Shown one piece after another: positions 59,267 through 64,000 of a stretch of DNA of 64,000 nt (positions are counted from its first letter, which is position 1; every line of letters starts with the position of its first letter). Source of the DNA: Favolaschia claudopus (Eukaryota > Basidiomycota > Agaricomycetes > Agaricales > Mycenaceae). The position numbers were made by a program, and so were the translations under genes. The notes beneath the pieces are model-generated. The model made no database searches. It had not been told where the DNA came from and worked only from the letters and a program-made list of their open reading frames with translations. The stretch spans positions 1,302,001 through 1,366,000 of the forward strand of contig JAWWNJ010000028.1 of NCBI GenBank assembly GCA_037176885.1, read 5' to 3'.

Positions 59267-60123
59267 ATGTGCTGCGACCCATACGACGAGGAGAATCTAC
59301 CACCTGACTACGGCGACTACTACTACTCCACTCCTTCGCCTCATCCCGAGTGGGACGCTCCTTTCTTCCCCATGGATGAGATAGGCGCTCTTCGTAGCGT
59401 TTTTGGCTACAATTACGATGCATCCACCACTAGGGAGCCCAAGATTCTGGAGGTCCGCGAACGTCTCCGCTACACTCTTGCGTTCCTTGCGGATAACAAG
59501 GTGCGTTTCTGTTCTCTCCAAATCTCGCTCCTTACTCAGGGGAATTCTTCCAGCCTACTGCTGCTTGTTCTTGCTGCGAAGCGGAGCACGGTTCTAGGAC
59601 TTGTAATCCTCAGGCTTGGGGCGCTCCTTGCGATACTTGCCTCCGCAAGTTTCGCACTTGCCCTTTTACTGAGCAGAACAATATGTTCACCGTTTTCCAC
59701 GAGCGCGGTGGCCCTGGTACGTTTCCAAAAATCTCCGCGGAGTTTTATTCATTGCTGAATTCCCCCCCCAGTTATCATGTTTGGCAACGACAAGTTCCAC
59801 TTTGGTGAGCTCGCAGAAGAGTTCGACCTCGCTTTCTACTTCCTTCAGCGGGGAATCCGTTATCGTAAGGAGGGCTTCGTTCAAGCTCTCTCTCAGATCT
59901 CAGATGTTCACGAACTCGCCTACCTCCGCAAAGAACTCGACATCAACATGTACGACGACTCTGCTAAGGAGCTCGTCTTAGCTCGCATCACTGAACTCAT
60001 TCCTCCGGGGATCCATCCCAAGTCCGTGGAATCTCCCGACAAGTACGTCTTCGTTCCATATTTTCCAAGAAATATACTCATGATTATTTGTTCGGTAGGG
60101 GCAAATATGGCCACAATCTTTAA
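59267..60123 (+). CDS. Element gene 3: small Cys-cluster protein abutting Pol
   Basis: Four exons (59267-59504, 59540-59716, 59772-60042, 60099-60123) sum to an exact 237 codons, giving 236 residues. The N-terminus is acidic and Tyr-rich (MCCDPYDEENLPPDYGDYYY). The second exon carries CSCC, RTCNP, APCDTC and FRTC, spaced C-x2-C-x8-C-x8-C-x2-C-x6-C, a looser form of the cluster in gene 1. The rest is helical (FHFGELAEEFDLAFYFLQRG). The short final exon ends GKYGHNL with TAA at 60121-60123, immediately next to the Pol stop on the other strand. The first donor (GTTTCT) is weak but required by frame. Relation to gene 1 is suggested by the cysteine pattern only. Function unknown. Confidence 0.72.
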
Positions 60124-63100
60124 TCACTTTCTATTTCTCCTGGACCTCCGTGGGCCCACTCGTTCCTGTTCATCATCTAGTCCAAACGACTCTTCCTCCT
60201 CGCTTTCAGATTCAGATTGTGAAGATTCTGTATCCTCGAAGTCTTGGGGCGATACCCTGATGTTGACTTTGTCGAAGGCAATATCATTTAACTTCTTAGA
60301 CTTTTTATTCTTCTCTTCTGTACCCTCCGCGGGCTCGTCGTTTACTAGTTTTTCCAACGCCTCCGTAGAGATATCAATGAACTTTTGAATGTTCTTCGGA
60401 ATTTGGATTCGTTCCCTCGCTAAGTAAGGGACTACCCTTCCTGCAGCGATTCTGTCTTGGAATAAAGACCCATCCATCTCCGCAAGGATATACGCTCCTC
60501 CCTTGGTGCGTCTTATCACAACCATAGGTCCGAGGTACCTTCCTTTCTTTTCCATTTTCGAGTTCAATGATTTTTCTACCTCCGTGTGTCGCACCAGAAC
60601 TAAATCTCCCGGCTTAAAGTCATAGCCTTTGATCGCATGCTTATGGTTTCGTTCAAATTTCTGAACTGCCAATCGTTTTGCATGGTCAACACGCTCTCTC
60701 ATATATTCAACATGGGAGACATGCTTGGCTAGAGCTTGCGCACGGTATCCAATAAGCTCCGCAGTGGTCAACACTCGGTCTGGCAACTCCACTAACCACG
60801 TTGCTTCCTCAACATCCAATGGTAATATTGGATGCGCTCCTGTTACCACAAAATATGGTGAACACCCCAGACCCTTCCTTACTGTGACTCTGTCGGACCA
60901 AAGCATAACGTGGAAGAACCAGAACCATTTGGCTGGGTTCCCTCCAGTCGCCTTGAACAACGCTTGTCTCATTTGAAAGTGTCCAGATTCAATTTTGCCA
61001 TTAGCTTGCGAATTATAAGGCGAAATTTGAACATTGGCTATTCCATATTTCTGCCTCAACCACTCCACGGCTTTCTTGAACTGCCCCGCGTTGTCCGTTA
61101 CAATCCGCTTTGGGCAACCCCAACGGCAGATAATATCTTCAAACAGGAACATTCCAATCGCCTGAGCGGAATCCCTCACTAATGGTCTTCCTTCCAACCA
61201 AGAACTCAACGAGTCCCTTGCATCAACCACAAGTCCGCATTTATTTGAGACTTGTCCCATCACCATCACGTCGGTATGGATTACTTGGAAAAGACTTGGT
61301 GTATCCGTTACCACAGGCGGGACTTTGATCAAGGTGTGCTGCCTATTTTGGCAAGGTAGGCAAGTCGCCACATACCAATAAACGTCACACTCCAATCCTG
61401 GCCACCAGAATCTCAATGAAATTAACTCCGTAGTGGCATAACTTCCGCGATGACCTAGGCTATCATGAGCAGCCTTCATCATAAACATACGGTGTTCCTT
61501 GTCAACTACTAATTGATGAGCCATTCCAATCGCTTTTTTATACATCCTCCCCCCTTTCAAAAAGAAATGTGAGGCAGAGCGGACAAAAGCTCGATATTCT
61601 TGGTCGTCATTCATCCCCGCGGGCCTTATTAAAGGGTCCGCTAACCATTCCTTAATTAATGGTAACTTTGCGTCTCTCTTTTTCATCCACTCCGTGCGAT
61701 GCTCTTCATCATACGGCTCACGCTTATCTTTGTTCCACTTCAACTCTAAGTCAGGAATTAATGGTTCCATCATTAGAATATACTCTGGAACTGATTTTCC
61801 ATCCGTTTCATAGGCCGCTTGCCTTGCCTTTGCGATGTCTGCCTCCGCGGACGCAGCGAGCATACACTCCTCCGCGAAATCTTCAACACTCAACGCTTCA
61901 GGCTCCATTAGAAGGTAACCACCCCTTTTATCAATAAGGTGCTTAAACTCTTCAAATTCCAAGGGCTGTTGCCCGTCTGTTACAACATCTTCATGGTCCT
62001 CGGGAGGCTCATTCTGATCATAGCCTTCCTCGGAGTTTTTGAACTGTTCATCCCCGGGAAAAGGATCTCTCCTTGACAATCCATCGGGAGCGAACCTTTC
62101 GCCAGGAACATGCTTTAACTTAAAATGGAACATGAGAATTTTCTCAATCCAACGGTTTATTGTAGCATTTGGACCCATTCCAGGATTTTTCAACATGCCC
62201 TTGATGTACAACGCATCGGTTTCAACCACAAGCTTCCTTGCTCCGAAAATCCAGTAGTACATGGCTTCAAGAGCTCTCATCATCCCATACAATTCTCGTT
62301 TGGGTTGTGAGTAGTTTGCCTCGGTTTTCCCCAGCGTTATACTCGCAAACCGCGCATAGTATTTCTTCTTAGGGTCGTCTGGATCAAGCTGGTAGATAAT
62401 TATACCAATAGCTCGCCAAGATGTGTCCACTTGTAATACTATATCTGAAAGCCAATCGTATCTCAAAGGCTTGAGCGCGGGGCAATCCTTCAACCTCTGC
62501 CTAATCCTTGCCTGCGCCTCATCACACTCCGCGGTCCACTTAAAGACAATGTCTTTCTTGGTAAGATCATTGATAGGTGCGACTATGTCACCGTACCCTT
62601 CAATAAAGCTCCTCAAGACTCCAACAGTACCCAAGTATGCCTTTACTTGCGTAAAAGTATCGCAGGGGCCCCAATTGTTTATCACATCAATCCTTTTGGG
62701 ATCCGGCAGACGTCCGCGGTACGAACATAAATGTCCTACCACCTCAAACTCATCAGCGCAGAGCACCAACTTCTTCCCTGAGAACGTTCCACCAGCATAA
62801 TTCATGCGAGTAACAATACGGTTCAAATTTTGAACATGTTCCCACACAAATCGGCGAATGCCGGAGTTTTCTGGAATCCGTTCCCAATCTCCATCTCCCG
62901 TCTCATACCTCGTTGGACCTCCGCGGACCGGTACGTCGTCTATGTAAGGTATTGTAACATGCGGAATCTCATCTCTCAAGACATAGGTAACATCATCATG
63001 AAAGATAGGAACAGAATTTGTCCAACCCATGGGTAATTTAACTAGCCTCAGTGCGCCAAAGGGCGTCTGGAACGTAGTATAATCCCTGGAGGATTCTGCG

Positions 63101-64000
63101 AGATCCCTGTTATCATATCCAACGAACATGTCCAATGCAGCACCACAAGCTCTGCCAGCAAAATGTTCTGCTAGTTTCTCCGTACCCGGGGGCACTCCAG
63201 AGTGTTGAATGGTTACTTCATTGAGTCTCTCCAACGAATGTACGATCCGTAAAGATTTTCCATCCTTCTTGATGACAGCAAAAATCGGCGATCTGTAAGA
63301 CGAGTTCGAAGGTTCATATACGCCGGCATCAATTTTGGCTTTAATGATGCGACAGAACTCATCGAAATGTCCGGGGGGAATTGGAATTTGCGAGCATACC
63401 CACGGCGTATGAGGCGCCACAGGCATGTCCACGGGCGGAAAGAATTCATGTTTGAATTGTCCGCGCTCGTCTTCCTCCCAAGCAAAATGCTGATTATGCT
63501 CCATCATGAAGTGGTTCAACAATTTCATTTCTTCTGGCAATAAGAAGCCATTGTCATGAGTCTTGTCGAACACTTCCTTCCGCTCCGCGGTATATCTCCC
63601 AGTAGGTGCAAACTCTGGAGGATGCGGACTGATCGTCGGCATGTCCTTCAGCGGATCACCAGTGATATTCCGCACTATCCTAAACTTCTCATCAACTCGA
63701 CCTAAAATGGGCCTCACTTTGTCTGCCACGGGCTTATACTTGTTAGCAAACACCCGCTCTGGTTCAGGCTTGGGGTCAAGCTGCTCCATTACGAACTGCT
63801 GCCTGGGCGTATCAGGTACAGGCAAATCTAAGTGAACCACATTCTTAGGCGGTAGTCCGCGGACCGGATCAATCGGCTCCTCGGCACCACCTACTGCAAC
63901 ATTTGTTGACTCCGCCGTCAGAAGAGCCGCCTCCGCGCGCTTAGCCTTACGTTTGGCATTCTTCTTCTTTCCACGGTTCAACTTTTTCGACCGCTTCTTC
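60124..64000 (-). CDS. Ty3/Gypsy-type Pol (RT-RNase H-integrase), cut by window edge
   Basis: A single uninterrupted frame of 1,291 visible residues, open at the right edge; the real start lies outside. Order from the N-side: a Lys/Arg-rich segment, a region of about 170 residues, reverse transcriptase (FAVIKKDGKSLRIVHSLERL, LVKLPMGWTNS, catalytic YIDD in TIPYIDDVPV), and RNase H (VLQVDTSWRAIG, RELYGMMRALEA, VVETDALYIKG). Integrase follows, with the zinc domain HDSLGHRG and CLPCQ, then the catalytic triad in HTDVMV, IVTDNAGQF and NGKIESGHF; Asp and Glu are 34 residues apart by my count. A C-terminal GPY/F-like module (YLGPMVVIRRTKGGAYIL) precedes an acidic tail. No protease or chromodomain is visible. 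It lacks introns, unlike its plus-strand neighbours, and looks intact, so it may be recently active. Confidence 0.93.
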   Translation of the reverse strand, partial: KKRSKKLNRGKKKNAKRKAKRAEAALLTAESTNVAVGGAEEPIDPVRGLPPKNVVHLDLPVPDTPRQQFVMEQLDPKPEPERVFANKYKPVADKVRPILGRVDEKFRIVRNITGDPLKDMPTISPHPPEFAPTGRYTAERKEVFDKTHDNGFLLPEEMKLLNHFMMEHNQHFAWEEDERGQFKHEFFPPVDMPVAPHTPWVCSQIPIPPGHFDEFCRIIKAKIDAGVYEPSNSSYRSPIFAVIKKDGKSLRIVHSLERLNEVTIQHSGVPPGTEKLAEHFAGRACGAALDMFVGYDNRDLAESSRDYTTFQTPFGALRLVKLPMGWTNSVPIFHDDVTYVLRDEIPHVTIPYIDDVPVRGGPTRYETGDGDWERIPENSGIRRFVWEHVQNLNRIVTRMNYAGGTFSGKKLVLCADEFEVVGHLCSYRGRLPDPKRIDVINNWGPCDTFTQVKAYLGTVGVLRSFIEGYGDIVAPINDLTKKDIVFKWTAECDEAQARIRQRLKDCPALKPLRYDWLSDIVLQVDTSWRAIGIIIYQLDPDDPKKKYYARFASITLGKTEANYSQPKRELYGMMRALEAMYYWIFGARKLVVETDALYIKGMLKNPGMGPNATINRWIEKILMFHFKLKHVPGERFAPDGLSRRDPFPGDEQFKNSEEGYDQNEPPEDHEDVVTDGQQPLEFEEFKHLIDKRGGYLLMEPEALSVEDFAEECMLAASAEADIAKARQAAYETDGKSVPEYILMMEPLIPDLELKWNKDKREPYDEEHRTEWMKKRDAKLPLIKEWLADPLIRPAGMNDDQEYRAFVRSASHFFLKGGRMYKKAIGMAHQLVVDKEHRMFMMKAAHDSLGHRGSYATTELISLRFWWPGLECDVYWYVATCLPCQNRQHTLIKVPPVVTDTPSLFQVIHTDVMVMGQVSNKCGLVVDARDSLSSWLEGRPLVRDSAQAIGMFLFEDIICRWGCPKRIVTDNAGQFKKAVEWLRQKYGIANVQISPYNSQANGKIESGHFQMRQALFKATGGNPAKWFWFFHVMLWSDRVTVRKGLGCSPYFVVTGAHPILPLDVEEATWLVELPDRVLTTAELIGYRAQALAKHVSHVEYMRERVDHAKRLAVQKFERNHKHAIKGYDFKPGDLVLVRHTEVEKSLNSKMEKKGRYLGPMVVIRRTKGGAYILAEMDGSLFQDRIAAGRVVPYLARERIQIPKNIQKFIDISTEALEKLVNDEPAEGTEEKNKKSKKLNDIAFDKVNIRVSPQDFEDTESSQSESESEEEESFGLDDEQERVGPRRSRRNRK

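Larger units (their letters stand above)
51390..64000. mobile_element. Ambisense retroelement-like block (Ty3/Gypsy Pol plus three antisense spliced genes)
   Basis: The block begins where the helicase gene is cut and runs past the right edge. It contains about 2.6 kb without genes, three intron-containing plus-strand genes, and a Ty3/Gypsy-type Pol on the minus strand. The last plus-strand stop (60121-60123) and the Pol stop (60124-60126) touch with no spacer. All parts share frequent CCGCGG palindromes: I count about 32 in 12.4 kb against about 14 in the preceding 51.5 kb. Shared composition and the zero-length junction argue that this is one unit rather than a Pol element inserted beside host genes. 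LTRs could not be paired, because the other end lies outside the window. Nested insertions remain an alternative. Confidence 0.7.

Noticed and set aside
1..64000. tRNA or rRNA genes
   Set aside because: I scanned for GGTTCGA-type T-loop boxes with suitable partners and for rRNA-like blocks and found nothing convincing. A covariance-model search would be decisive.

Overview
The window looks like nuclear DNA of a basidiomycete, most likely an agaric-type mushroom (Agaricomycetes). Nearly every recognisable gene is broken by many 45-60 bp GT-AG introns. The families are typical of that group: NLR proteins with near-identical TPR repeats and a glycine-rich leader, atypical G-alpha subunits, an F-box/WD-like scaffold protein, a DUF6589 protein with a RecQ-like helicase, and Ty3/Gypsy Pol. 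There are no bacterial, plastid or mitochondrial signatures. All gene models were spliced by eye, so exon edges are proposals unless a frame check is mentioned.

Layout. (1) 1.2-7.05 kb and 33.5-40.05 kb are the two arms of a diverged inverted duplication. Each arm holds an NB-ARC/TPR gene convergent with a FAD-dependent AIFM2/FSP1-type oxidoreductase. In the left arm the NLR is intact (7 TPR units) and the oxidoreductase is dead, with five lesions. In the right arm both are intact and the NLR has 13 TPR units. (2) Between the arms: an SDR reductase, an F-box protein and an amidase (all minus); an MFS transporter, the mismatch-repair gene PMS1 (human PMS2 type), an acetamidase/formamidase and two tandem unusual G-alpha genes (all plus); and a minus-strand hypothetical ORF. 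(3) 40-46.8 kb has no gene I can support. (4) 46.8-51.4 kb holds a DUF6589 gene, probably with one nonsense codon, convergent with the C-terminal part of a RecQ-like helicase whose N-terminal half is missing. (5) From about 51.4 kb to the right edge lies a large retroelement-like block. Its Ty3/Gypsy-type Pol (minus strand, running off the window) ends exactly where a plus-strand gene ends. That gene is the last of three intron-containing plus-strand genes: two encode Zn-cluster-like proteins and one a CCHC-knuckle Gag-like protein. The whole block is sprinkled with the palindrome CCGCGG at roughly ten times the density of the rest of the window.

The most novel item is block 5. It looks like a compact ambisense retroelement whose accessory genes keep spliceosomal introns, which makes sense only if they lie antisense to the genomic RNA. 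The second is the inverted NLR/oxidoreductase duplication, with one-sided decay and TPR-array expansion. The third is the G-alpha pair: altered switch II residues (one has lost the catalytic Gln) and no N-terminal lipidation signal.
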